Shown here: in pieces, positions 1 through 9,947 of the stretch
How the letters are laid out: every line of letters starts with the position of its first letter
Position numbering within the stretch: position 1 is the first letter of the stretch
DNA from: DATLFP01 sp035540955
Lineage (GTDB): Bacteria > Actinomycetota > Acidimicrobiia > Acidimicrobiales > CADCSY01
Direction: 5' to 3'
Assembly (NCBI GenBank): GCA_035540955.1
Contig: DATLFP010000143.1
Span: 1 to 41,213 of the forward strand
Length of the DNA: 41,213 nt
Program-made: the position numbers and the translations under genes
The notes under the pieces: model-generated
What the model was told of the DNA's origin: nothing
What the model saw: the letters and a program-made list of their open reading frames with translations, nothing else
Database searches by the model: none

Positions 1-1909
<1,909 letters not shown>

Positions 1910-1917
<8 letters not shown>

Positions 1918-3394
1918 CGGCGTCGGCGATCTGGGACGCCACGGCGGCGCTGATCGCCGCCGTGCCCCCATAGAGCACGACCTCCCGCACGTCGTGGCGG
2001 CGCTGGGCGAGCTCGGCGGCAACGGCCGGGGAGAGGGCGGCGCCATCGGTGAGCAGCAGCCCGCCGCCGAGCGCGGCGAGGTGCGGGGCGCCGGCGAGGG
2101 CGTCGGCGAAGGTGCGGTCCCCGGCCACGGCGAGGGTCCGCACCGTCGGCAGGAGCCGGTCGAGCACCCGCTGCGAGAGCTCGGCCGTCGACCCGGCGGT
2201 GATCCGCTCGGCACCGGGCGCCGCGGCGGCGGCGACGCCACCGATGGCCACGTGGCGCACCGGGGCATGGGCGAGGTAGTCCTCGGTGGCGGCCGGCAGC
2301 GCGCCGCCGTCGGTCAGCACCACCACACCGCCGAGGGCGGCCGCCGCCGCGCCGGCGATGAGCCCCTCGCGGAAGGTCCGCCCATCGGCGATCAGGACCA
2401 TCTTCGGCGACGACACCTCGTCGGCGATGGCGACCGCCGTCTCGAAGCGATTGGGACCGGCAATGCGCCGTGGTGTGAAGCCGGCGGCCCGGACCTGGCT
2501 CACGATCGGCTCCCCGATCACGCCGGTGCCGCCCAGGAGGTACACGACCCCACCACGGTCGACGGCCCGCTCGAGCTCGTCGGTGACCCGCGGATCGAGG
2601 CCGGCGCCGCCCGTCAGCAGGAGCGGCCCGCCCACTCGGGCGGCCAGAGGTCCGCCGGCGATGGCGTCGGGGAAGTTCTCGCTCGACGCGAGGACGGCGG
2701 CCGGGGCGGCGCCGTCGTCGAACCGGTCAGCGCTCAGCGCAATGGCCGTCTCGATGCGATCGAGGCCGGCGAGCCTGGTGATCTCGGGCGCCCCGCTCGA
2801 CGCGATCGGATCGCTGAGCATGCCGTCGGGGGCCACGTCGTGGGCGTTGTCCCAATCGTCGTCGAAGGGCACGTCGTCGTACTCCATGCCGACGCCGAGC
2901 TGGACCGTCCGCGGCATGGTGCGCACGCAGTCGGCACCGGCCAGCAGCGTGTAGGTGCCGCCCTCGAGGTCGGCCGACGCCGCCGTCGGGCACTCGATGG
3001 GCTCGTCCTCGCCGAAGGAGAGGAGCACGCCGCGAGGCACACCGTCGGGCCCGACCGGCTCGAAGTACCACAGCCACACCCCGCCGAAGAACCCGTCGAC
3101 CTCCTTGGGGTCGACGATGAAGGCGCTCAACGACAACCGCCCCGACGTCCACGCGGGGTCGGTCGGGTCGACGGCCTGGACGACCGAGACCTCGATCTCG
3201 AGCGATCGGCTCTCGTGGCGCACCGCCACCGCCGTGATGTCGACGCGCGGCTCGTGCACCGGCGTTTCGGTCTCGAAGCGGCGAACGTCTCCGGACGCGT
3301 CCTCGATCGTGAGCGATTCACCGGCGGCCGGCACCGCGCCGGCGACCATGGTCGCGGCGGCGACCACGGCCACCGCCATCCGCCGTCCGTTCAA
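1910..3394 (-). CDS. Secreted cell wall-binding repeat 2 (CWB2) protein
   Basis: The product has 494 residues. A signal peptide (residues 1-25, hydrophobic AVAVVAAATMVAGAV, cleavage probably near AAG-ES) directs export. Residues 27-200 form a beta-rich, acidic, Trp/Tyr-containing domain with two Cys (135, 156) that I do not recognise. Residues about 207-304, 310-396 and 398-491 are three CWB2-type (PF04122) repeats, with RLAGLDRIETA and RIAGPNRFETA opening the first two and SENFPDAIAGGPL/RTFADALAGAPHLA inside the repeats. CWB2 triplets anchor proteins non-covalently to cell-wall polymers in other Gram-positives, so a cell-surface location is expected. I chose the TTG start because GGGAGG lies 6 nt before it; an ATG five codons later (base 3379) is 21 nt from that site. 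A strong hairpin lies directly upstream. The ligand or enzymatic role of the N-terminal domain is unknown. Confidence 0.88.
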
Positions 3395-3403
3395 CGCAAG
3401 CCT

Positions 3404-3435
3404 CCCTCGATACCGTCACGCGACGGTACCGAGGG
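3404..3435 (-). terminator. 14-bp stem-loop between thiolase gene and CWB2 gene
   Basis: Arms at 3404-3417 and 3422-3435 are complementary at 13 of 14 positions around a 4-nt loop. It lies 26 nt after the thiolase stop codon and 9 nt before the CWB2 TTG. No U-tract follows. It could terminate thiolase transcripts. Alternatively, because its distal arm ends in GAGGG and abuts the CWB2 Shine-Dalgarno, it could modulate CWB2 translation. Confidence 0.5.
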
Positions 3436-3460
3436 ATCGAGCGGCGGGGAGGTCGGGCTG

Positions 3461-4663
3461 CTAGGCGGCCGAGCGCTCCAGGATGTGGACGCCGCACGCC
3501 GAGCCCAGCCCGATGACGTGGGCGAGCCCGACCTTGGCGCCCTCGATCTGGCGGTCACCGGCCTCACCCCGCAGGTGATGGCAGACCTCCCAGATGTTGG
3601 CGATGCCAGTGGCCGAGATGGGATGGCCCTTGGACTGCAGCCCGCCCGACACGTTGACCGGCGTCGAGCCGTCGCGCCACGGCGCCCCGGAGAGGAAGAA
3701 GTCGACAGCCCCGCCCTCGTCGCACAGGTTGAGGTTGTCGTAGTGGACGAGCTCGGCCGTCGCGAAGCAGTCGTGCAGCTCCACCAGGTCGAGGTCGGAC
3801 GGGGAGACCCCCGCCTGCTCGTAGGCCTGCGCCGCCGCCCGCTTGGTGAGCGTGTTCACGTCGGGCAGCACCTGGCACGCCTCGGTGTAGGGGTCGGAGG
3901 TGAGCACCGACGCCGAGATCTTCACCGCTCGCCGCTGCTGCTCCTTCGAGAGCGTCTTGAGCTTCGCCCCGCTGACGACCACCGCCGCCGCCGCGCCGTC
4001 GCAGTTCGCCGAGCACATCGGTCGGGTGTTCGGGTAGGCGATCATGATGTCGCCCATGATCTCCTCGAGCGTCATCTTCTTCTGATACGCGGCGAGGGGG
4101 TTCAGCGTGGAGTGGGCGTGGTTCTTCTCGCTGATCTTGGCGAACAGCTCGAAGCTCGTGCCGCCGTACTTGTGCCCGTACTCCATGCCCACCTGCGCGA
4201 ACACACCCGGCATGGTGTTGGTCCCGATGCGGCCATCGGTGTTGGCCACCGCGCCGAACCGGCCGGCGGGCTCCCACGCCTCCTTGTCCTTCTTCGGCTG
4301 GCCGCCAGCGCCCAGCAGGCCGGCGCCGGCGAGCTTCTCCACGCCGACCGCGAGACCCATGTCGACCTCGCCGGCCTTGACGGCCATCACCGCGGTGCGC
4401 AGCGCGGTTGCCCCCGTGGCGCACGCGTTCGACACGTTGTAGACGGGGATGCCGGTCTGGCCGATCTGCTTCTGCAGCTGCTGGCCGATGCCGCCCTGGC
4501 CCATGAGGTTGCCGGCGGCGAGGATGCCCATGTCCTTCATGGTCACCCCGCCGTCCTTGAGGGCGGCACGGGCGGCCTCGGCGCCGAGGTCGACCACGTC
4601 CTTGTCGGGGTGCTTGCCGAACTTGGTCATGTGGATCCCGAGGATCCAGACGTCGTCTGCCAT
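3461..4663 (-). CDS. Thiolase family protein (SCP-x/lipid-transfer type acetyl-CoA acyltransferase)
   Basis: The product has 400 residues, the usual length for SCP-x-like thiolases. The nucleophilic Cys is at residue 81 in VSNACATGATALRTA. Further family motifs are HDCFA (297-301) and SKGHPISATG (His347), with the C-terminal CGVHILE strand. The second catalytic Cys of degradative thiolases falls near the C-terminus (SACGVH). The ATG is preceded by AAGGAGA at good spacing. It starts 10 bp after the DUF35 gene, and such thiolase-DUF35 pairs form complexes in actinobacterial lipid or steroid side-chain metabolism, where some act as acyl-CoA thiolases and others as aldolases (Ltp2-like). The reaction is therefore probably carbon-carbon cleavage or formation on an acyl-CoA; the substrate cannot be read from sequence. 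Confidence 0.88.
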   Translation of the reverse strand: MADDVWILGIHMTKFGKHPDKDVVDLGAEAARAALKDGGVTMKDMGILAAGNLMGQGGIGQQLQKQIGQTGIPVYNVSNACATGATALRTAVMAVKAGEVDMGLAVGVEKLAGAGLLGAGGQPKKDKEAWEPAGRFGAVANTDGRIGTNTMPGVFAQVGMEYGHKYGGTSFELFAKISEKNHAHSTLNPLAAYQKKMTLEEIMGDIMIAYPNTRPMCSANCDGAAAAVVVSGAKLKTLSKEQQRRAVKISASVLTSDPYTEACQVLPDVNTLTKRAAAQAYEQAGVSPSDLDLVELHDCFATAELVHYDNLNLCDEGGAVDFFLSGAPWRDGSTPVNVSGGLQSKGHPISATGIANIWEVCHHLRGEAGDRQIEGAKVGLAHVIGLGSACGVHILERSAA

Positions 4664-4673
4664 CTCTGTCTCC

Positions 4674-5069
4674 TTACGAGATCGGGCGGAACCCGAAGCC
4701 CACGGCCTCGGTGCCCTCGGAATCGGTCCCGACCGAGGTGGTGGCCAGCTCCACCTTCATGCCGAGCTGCACGTGCTGGTCGTCGGGCTCCACGTCGATG
4801 AGGTTGCCGCGCACGCTGGTGCCGTCGCAGTCGACGATCGCCGCGACGAACGGCACGGGCACGCCCGGCGCCGCCATCGAGACGATGGTGAACGCCTTCA
4901 CCTCACCGCTGGTCGCGATGTCGACCTTCTTGAACTCGTCGTTCTCGCACGACGCGCACGCATTGCGGCGGTCGAAGAAGCGGGCCCCGCAGGCGGTGCA
5001 CTCGTTGGCGACGAGGTGCGGCTGCGGCTCCAGCGCCAGGTACTCGACGAGCGGTACCTGCTTCCCCAT
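4674..5069 (-). CDS. DUF35 Zn-ribbon/OB-fold acyl-CoA-associated protein
   Basis: The product has 131 residues. An N-terminal helix is followed by a rubredoxin-like zinc ribbon with Cys24, Cys27, Cys38 and Cys41 (ECTACGARFF...CASCEN). After it comes an OB-fold rich in beta strands (GEVKAFTIVSM...PFVAAIVDCDG...LIDVEPDD). In characterised DUF35 proteins the OB-fold contacts the acyl-CoA and the protein is an obligate partner of an adjacent thiolase, aldolase or hydratase. Here it directly precedes the thiolase gene. The ATG at 5069 has GGAGG 8 nt upstream; an in-frame ATG two codons earlier (5075) would lie only 2 nt from it and is less likely. Confidence 0.88.
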   Translation of the reverse strand: MGKQVPLVEYLALEPQPHLVANECTACGARFFDRRNACASCENDEFKKVDIATSGEVKAFTIVSMAAPGVPVPFVAAIVDCDGTSVRGNLIDVEPDDQHVQLGMKVELATTSVGTDSEGTEAVGFGFRPIS

Positions 5070-5124
5070 GGTCATCCCCTCCACGAACGTTCGATGAGCG
5101 ACCGGACCGTACCCCAACCCGCCG

Positions 5125-5751
5125 TCAGCCCGCGGGGTCGGCCGAGCGGGTCGACCACCGGCCCCGGTGGATGATCTCCTCGAGCCCGCGGCGGGCGAGT
5201 GCCGAGGACCGACCGGGCTCGTCGGGGGCCGGGTGGCCGAGGGCCACGGCCCCGAGCGCCCGGTGGCCGGCGGGCACACCGAAGGCGTCGAGGATCTCGG
5301 CCTGGTGGACGAACAGGCCGAAGAACAGCGCGCCGAGCCCCTCGGCCACCACCGCCAGGAGCAGGTTCTCGACCGCCGCGCCACCGTCGATCCACCAGTA
5401 CGGGACGGGCCAGGCGTCGAGGTCGGCCAGGCCGGTCCGGGCCTTGTCGGGCTGGGCGTAGCGGCGGGCGTACGCCTCGGGCTCCACCAGGGGGATGACC
5501 ACCACGGGGGCCTCGAACAGCCCCTGCCACCGGAACCGGGCCCGCGCCTCGGGGACCGGGAAGGAGAGCTCCCAGAAGCGGGCCCGGTCCTCGGCCTCGG
5601 TGAGCACCAGCAGGTCGACGGGCTGGCTGTTGCCCGCCGACGGGCCCCGCCGGGCGGCGTCGAGCACCCGGTCGAGCGCCTCGGGCGCCACCGGCCGGCC
5701 GTCGTAGCTGCGCACCATCCGCCGCCGCCGGATCGCCTCGTGCACGTCCAC
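5125..5751 (-). CDS. Nitroreductase family protein
   Basis: The product has 208 residues and is a single-domain FMN-dependent nitroreductase. The N-terminal FMN-contacting segment RRRMVRSYDGRPV is followed by RRGPSAGNSQPVD, and GGAAVENLLLAVVAEGLGALFFG matches the typical glycine-rich helix near the flavin. The C-terminal ALGHPAPDEP is the usual family ending. Members reduce nitro compounds, quinones or ligand-bound flavins using NAD(P)H; the physiological substrate here is not identifiable. The gene uses GTG and begins 18 bp after the HelD stop codon with no clear Shine-Dalgarno, suggesting co-transcription with helD. It might be an F420-related or BluB-like member, but nothing visible favours that. 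Confidence 0.85.
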   Translation of the reverse strand: MDVHEAIRRRRMVRSYDGRPVAPEALDRVLDAARRGPSAGNSQPVDLLVLTEAEDRARFWELSFPVPEARARFRWQGLFEAPVVVIPLVEPEAYARRYAQPDKARTGLADLDAWPVPYWWIDGGAAVENLLLAVVAEGLGALFFGLFVHQAEILDAFGVPAGHRALGAVALGHPAPDEPGRSSALARRGLEEIIHRGRWSTRSADPAG

Positions 5752-5769
5752 GCCGGCAGTCTGTCCAAC

Positions 5770-8034
5770 TCAGGGTCGGAGGACGTGGAGGGCGTTGGTG
5801 GTGCGGGTCATGGCGACGTAGACCCGGCGGGCGCCGCCCTCGCCCTCGGCGGCGATGGCGTCGGGGTCGACGACCACCACGGCATCGAACTCGAGGCCCT
5901 TGGCCTCGGTCACGTCGAGGACGGGGACGCCGATCCCCGCCAGGTCGGCGCACCGGGCGAGGGGGGCGATCACCGCCACCGTCCCCCCCGCCGCCGGGCC
6001 GGCGACCAGGCCGGCGACCACGTCCGCCACGACCTCGGTGGTGATCGCCCCGACCTCGGTCACCGCCGGCTCCTGGGTGGAGCGGACCGATCGGGTGCGG
6101 CTCGTGGCCACCCCGGCGGCGGCCAGCACGTCCTCGGCCGCGGCCATCACCTCGATCGGGGTCCGGTAGTTCACGGTGAGCTCGGCCAGCTCGAAGTCCT
6201 CGGCCTCCAGGGCGGCGACCGCCGCCTCCCACGAGCCGGTCCCGCCCGGCCGGATGGCCTGGTCCTGGTCGCCGGCGATCGTCATCGACCGGGTCGGGCA
6301 CCGGCGGGCCAGCGCCCGCCACTGCATGGCCGACAGGTCCTGGGCCTCGTCGACGACGACGTGGCCGTAGGCGAGGTCCCCGGGCCGGCCGGCGACGTCC
6401 GGCGTGAAGTTCCGGGCCACGATCGAGTCGTGCACCGAGCGCAGCTGCTGGGCCGCGAAGTCGCCCATCACCGCCCACGTGCGGAAGTACCGCACCGGCT
6501 CGCACACGTCGCACCGCAGCCGGTCGTGCTGCGGCTCGGTCCCCCGGTTGAGGTAGGTGAGCTCGGCGCCGCACTCGGGGCATGACGGGAGCAGGTCGGC
6601 CAGCAGCCGGTCGACCATCGGGTCCTCCTCGCTCGCCGGCGCCCGCCGCCGGCGGCGCTCGGGCAGCGGCCCCAGCAGCGTGGCCAGCTCGTCGAGCAGG
6701 GCCACGTCGGCCACGCTCCAGGGGTCGTCCTCGCCCGCCTGCCGGTGCAGCAGCGCGACCTCCTCGTCGGTGAGGAGATCCCGCCCAGCCCGGGCCAGGC
6801 GCCGGGGTGAGGCGTACAGCGACCGCAGGAACCGCTCGGGAGTGAGGAGCGGCCACATCCCGTCGACGATCCCCGCCACCGCCCGCCGGTCGAGGAGCTC
6901 GAGCACCGGGGGCGCCTGCTCGGGCGGCGCCACGACGCCGTGGCGCACCTCCCGGTCGCGGGCGTCGTCGAGGGCCGACTGGAGGGCGGCCACCACGCCC
7001 CGCTCCACCTGCCGGCGCCGGCCGTTGTGGGTGCCGCCGGCACGCCGGGCCCGACGTACCACCGCGTCCAGCGCCTCAGCGGTGACGTGCAGCACGAACC
7101 GCCCGCAGGGCACCGCCACCTCGTCCTTGGGCGCCCGCTGCCGGGCCCGCACCGCCCGGGCCAGGAACGTCGCCATCCGAGCGTCGCCCTTCACCCGCAC
7201 GACCTCTTCGGGCTCGTGCCGACCGACGGCGACCGGCGGGCCGAGCTCGGCCGGCGTGACCAGCACCACCCGGTCCTCGCCGAGCGAGGGGACGACCTCC
7301 TCGACGTAGCGCAGGAAGGTGTCGTTCGGCCCGACGAACAGGATCGCCGAGCCCCGGAACGACTGGTGCTCGGCGTACAGCAGGTACGCGGCGCGGTGGA
7401 GGGCCACGGCCGTCTTCCCCGTCCCCGGTGCGCCCTGCACGACGAGCACGCCGGCCTTGGGCCGACGGATGACCCGGTCCTGCTCGGCCTGGATGGTGGC
7501 GACCACGTCGGTCATGCGGCCGGTGCGGGGAGCGGCCACCGCCGCCAGCAGGGCGCCCTCGCCCACCAGGTCGAGCTCGCCCCGGGCCGCGGCCTCGGTG
7601 TCGAGCACCTCGTCGTCGAGACCGACCAGCTCGTCGCCCCGCCACCGGAAGTGCCGGCGGCGGACGACGCCCATCGGGTCGCCCGCCACCGCCCGGTAGA
7701 AGGCGGCCGCCGCCGGCGCCCGCCAGTCGATGATGAGCGGGTCCCCGGCGGCGTCGGCCACCGCCAGCCGGCCGATGTACCACCGGTCGCCGTCGTCCCG
7801 GTCGAGGCGGCCCACGGCCATGCGCCCCTTGGGGACGTCGAGCGCGGCGAGGCGGTGGGCGGCCTGCGCGGCGACGACGTCCCGCTCGAACAGCGAGTCG
7901 ACCACGTAGTCCTCGTCCCGCCAGTACGCCTCGCCGGCGAGCTGGCGAGCCTTGGCCCGCAGCTCCTGGAGCCGCTCGTAGGCGGCGTCGACGTAGTCCC
8001 GCTCGGCGATCAGCTCGTGACCATCGTTGTCCAT
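5770..8034 (-). CDS. helD: HelD/HelR-type UvrD-like ATPase (RNA polymerase recycling factor) with an extra CxxC pair
   Basis: The product has 754 residues. An N-terminal helical-hairpin region (about 1-65) precedes SF1 helicase domain 1A with Walker A GAPGTGKT (201-208). Walker B VVVDEAQD is at 559-566, followed by AGDQDQAIR and the C-terminal RecA-like motifs ELTVNYRT, EAKGLEFDAVVVVDP and YVAMTRTTNALHVL. WYIGRLAV and IDWRAPAAAAFY near residues 85-113 are characteristic of HelD. Actinobacterial HelD inserts arms into the primary and secondary channels of RNA polymerase, removes it from nucleic acid and can confer rifampicin tolerance. Unusually, residues 485-511 carry CPEC and CDVC pairs just before Walker B, which looks like a zinc finger. 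The family call is firm; RNA polymerase binding is inferred from homology. Confidence 0.88.
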   Translation of the reverse strand: MDNDGHELIAERDYVDAAYERLQELRAKARQLAGEAYWRDEDYVVDSLFERDVVAAQAAHRLAALDVPKGRMAVGRLDRDDGDRWYIGRLAVADAAGDPLIIDWRAPAAAAFYRAVAGDPMGVVRRRHFRWRGDELVGLDDEVLDTEAAARGELDLVGEGALLAAVAAPRTGRMTDVVATIQAEQDRVIRRPKAGVLVVQGAPGTGKTAVALHRAAYLLYAEHQSFRGSAILFVGPNDTFLRYVEEVVPSLGEDRVVLVTPAELGPPVAVGRHEPEEVVRVKGDARMATFLARAVRARQRAPKDEVAVPCGRFVLHVTAEALDAVVRRARRAGGTHNGRRRQVERGVVAALQSALDDARDREVRHGVVAPPEQAPPVLELLDRRAVAGIVDGMWPLLTPERFLRSLYASPRRLARAGRDLLTDEEVALLHRQAGEDDPWSVADVALLDELATLLGPLPERRRRRAPASEEDPMVDRLLADLLPSCPECGAELTYLNRGTEPQHDRLRCDVCEPVRYFRTWAVMGDFAAQQLRSVHDSIVARNFTPDVAGRPGDLAYGHVVVDEAQDLSAMQWRALARRCPTRSMTIAGDQDQAIRPGGTGSWEAAVAALEAEDFELAELTVNYRTPIEVMAAAEDVLAAAGVATSRTRSVRSTQEPAVTEVGAITTEVVADVVAGLVAGPAAGGTVAVIAPLARCADLAGIGVPVLDVTEAKGLEFDAVVVVDPDAIAAEGEGGARRVYVAMTRTTNALHVLRP

Positions 8035-8098
8035 GGGATCGGGCAGTGTGCGCCCCCGATACCGGTGGAATCAACCGCCTGGCGGCTGGTAGGTTGGG

Positions 8099-9079
8099 TT
8101 ACGCGGCGGCAGTGTCGGCGTCGCCGCCGAGCGCAGCGCGGAAGCGCGGTGTGTCGAGCAGGCGGGCCGTGGCCTCGTAGGCAGCCCGGGCGATGGCGCC
8201 GGTGTCCGACGGCCGCATCGGATCGCGCCCGTGGACCTGCAGCTCGGCCGCCGACGGGCGCAGCAGCAGCACCTCGGCGCCGAGCCGGCGGGCGGCCCGC
8301 GCCTCGCGGGACGCGCTGCGGGCCGGGATCCGTCGCACCAGCTGGCGCACGGTGTCGGGAGCAGCCGCCGGGTCGAAGGCCATCGGCACCGAGCCGATGA
8401 TCAGGTCACAGCCCCAGGTGGCGGCCAGGTCGAGGTGGGTCGAGGAGTGCGCGCCGCCGTCGACCAGGTAGCGGCGGCCGACCCGGACGGGCCGGAACAC
8501 CCCGGGGATGGCGCAGGAGGCCCGGACCGCCTCGACGAGGGTGGCCCCGGTGCCGCCCCGGCGGCGGAGGACGACCCGGCGTCCGGTCTGCAGGTCGACC
8601 GCCACCAGCCACAGCGGCGCCTCGGGCCACTCGTCGGGCACCACCTCGGCCAGCTGGGCGCGCAGCTCGAGGTCGTCGAACATCCCCGCGGGGAACCGGC
8701 GGGCCACGAACCCGGGCACCGGCGGCAGCGGCGCCCGCACGACCGAGCGGGAGGCGACGTAGGCCGAGCCCACGGCCCGGAGCGCCGTGGCCAGCACCGA
8801 CCCCCCGTAGGGGCGCAGCACCTCGGCCCGGCGCCGGTCCCGTTCGGCGTCGTCGAGCTCGGCGACGACGGGGTGGCGGTCGAGGGCGAAGTCCCAGCAG
8901 TCTCGCGCCGACCACCCCGAGCGCAGCAGGGTCCCGATCACCGACCCGGCGCTCGTGCCCACGATCAGGTCCGCCTCGGCCGGGTCGATCCCGCCCTCGG
9001 TGTGGAGTGCGTGGAGCACGCCGGCGTGGTAGCTCATGCCGACCACACCGCCCGCGCCCAGGACGAGCCCGACCTTCAC
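8099..9079 (-). CDS. Patatin-like phospholipase (RssA-like)
   Basis: The product has 326 residues. The patatin catalytic dyad is visible: oxyanion-hole loop LGAGGVVGMSYHAG (7-20), nucleophile Ser43 in GTSAG, and Asp207 in the DGG motif of RYLVDGGAHSS. The protein is soluble with no signal peptide. Family members are lipid acyl hydrolases acting on phospholipids or neutral lipids, and the specific substrate is not evident. The gene begins at GTG with AGGAGG only 2 nt upstream, an unusually tight spacing. HelD lies 64 bp downstream on the same strand and may share its transcript. Family assignment is strong; the physiological role is open. Confidence 0.9.
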   Translation of the reverse strand: MKVGLVLGAGGVVGMSYHAGVLHALHTEGGIDPAEADLIVGTSAGSVIGTLLRSGWSARDCWDFALDRHPVVAELDDAERDRRRAEVLRPYGGSVLATALRAVGSAYVASRSVVRAPLPPVPGFVARRFPAGMFDDLELRAQLAEVVPDEWPEAPLWLVAVDLQTGRRVVLRRRGGTGATLVEAVRASCAIPGVFRPVRVGRRYLVDGGAHSSTHLDLAATWGCDLIIGSVPMAFDPAAAPDTVRQLVRRIPARSASREARAARRLGAEVLLLRPSAAELQVHGRDPMRPSDTGAIARAAYEATARLLDTPRFRAALGGDADTAAA

Positions 9080-9103
9080 AGCCTCCTGTTTACCCTCTGC
9101 TCA

Positions 9104-9121
9104 CCATCGCGAACGCGATGG
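9104..9121 (-). terminator. Small GC-rich stem-loop between unknown gene and patatin gene
   Basis: A perfect 7-bp inverted repeat (arms 9104-9110 and 9115-9121) with a 4-nt loop lies 24 nt beyond the stop codon of the unknown gene and before the patatin gene. There is no U-tract, so termination is only a possibility. Confidence 0.3.
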
Positions 9122-9145
9122 GGCGCAGCGTCCCCGCTCGCCCAG

Positions 9146-9820
9146 CTACGCGAGGGTGCGGAGGTCTTCCTCCATCGCCCAGCCGAAGGCGACCAGCGAG
9201 TCGCCCCGGCCCAGGTCGAGGCCCTTGAACAGCTCGGCCAGGCCGTCGATGAGCTTCTCGGGCTTCAGGGTCTCGTGGTCGAGCACGCACGGCGGGCTGC
9301 CCTGGCCCTTGGTGCGGAAGGAGCGGTCGTCGTAGCCGTCGTCGACCCCGAACCGCTTGGCCAGCCGCCGGCCCCAGGCCCGGTCCTCGCCGGTGGTCTT
9401 GTAGCCGGGGCGGGGGGTGATGTCCTGCAGCTTCAGCGAGCAGGCGAAGGCCTCGTAGCCCGACGGGTCGACGACCTGGGTCCCGACCAGCACGTCCTCG
9501 TCGGGGAAGGCCATGACGGCCCGGCGCAGCTCGTCGAGCATGAGCGCCTTGAGCACCTCGCTCCGCTTGGCGGTGCGCTTCACCGACGCCAGCCCGATCA
9601 GCACGCACGGGGTGCCGCCGATCCGCTCGAGGGTCGAGAACGAGAAGCCCTGGAGCACCCCGTTGTTGCGGGCGCGGGTCACGAGGACCCACTCCTCACG
9701 CTGCTTGGAGAGGAGCCCGATGTCGTACCGGGCAGGGCCGTCGGCACAGATGTCGGCCATCTCCTCGACCTCGGTGTCGGAGAGAGCCGTGCAGTCCTTC
9801 GTCTCGACCTCGATCGCCAT
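9146..9820 (-). CDS. Conserved-looking hypothetical protein
   Basis: The product has 224 residues and is soluble, with no signal peptide or membrane segment. I do not recognise the family. Visible features are an acidic N-terminus (MAIEVETKDCTALSDTEVEEMAD), a central beta-alpha region (REEWVLVTRARNNGVLQGFSFST followed by PCVLIGLASVKRT) that resembles a GNAT-like fold in pattern only, and a C-terminal segment rich in Arg, Lys and Asp (GYDDRSFRTKGQGSPPCVLDHE). The start is placed at ATG 9820 because a plausible promoter lies at 9886-9914, which rules out the longer in-frame opening. It lies downstream of dnaE on the same strand, separated by 127 bp, and is probably its own transcription unit. 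Confidence 0.65.
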   Translation of the reverse strand: MAIEVETKDCTALSDTEVEEMADICADGPARYDIGLLSKQREEWVLVTRARNNGVLQGFSFSTLERIGGTPCVLIGLASVKRTAKRSEVLKALMLDELRRAVMAFPDEDVLVGTQVVDPSGYEAFACSLKLQDITPRPGYKTTGEDRAWGRRLAKRFGVDDGYDDRSFRTKGQGSPPCVLDHETLKPEKLIDGLAELFKGLDLGRGDSLVAFGWAMEEDLRTLA

Positions 9821-9885
9821 TGCGGTGCCAATCCCCCGATCGCGAGTACGTGCAACGAGCCACTGCCGCCGGGCGGCGAGGTACC

Positions 9886-9914
9886 AGTATCGCAAATCTC
9901 ACGCTTGGTGACAC
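9886..9914 (-). promoter_or_regulatory. Predicted promoter of the unknown gene
   Basis: Reading the minus strand, GTGTCA (9914-9909) and GATACT (9891-9886) are separated by 17 bp, a fair match to sigma70-like -35 and -10 elements. It would give a 5' leader of about 60 nt before ATG 9820. Confidence 0.4.
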
Positions 9915-9947
9915 AGGCGTCAGGTGACCGGGGCGAGAAACCCCTGG

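Noticed and set aside
8075..8085. CCGCC-T-GGCGG palindrome upstream of the HelD gene
   Set aside because: It is short, has a 1-nt centre and is expected by chance at this GC content.
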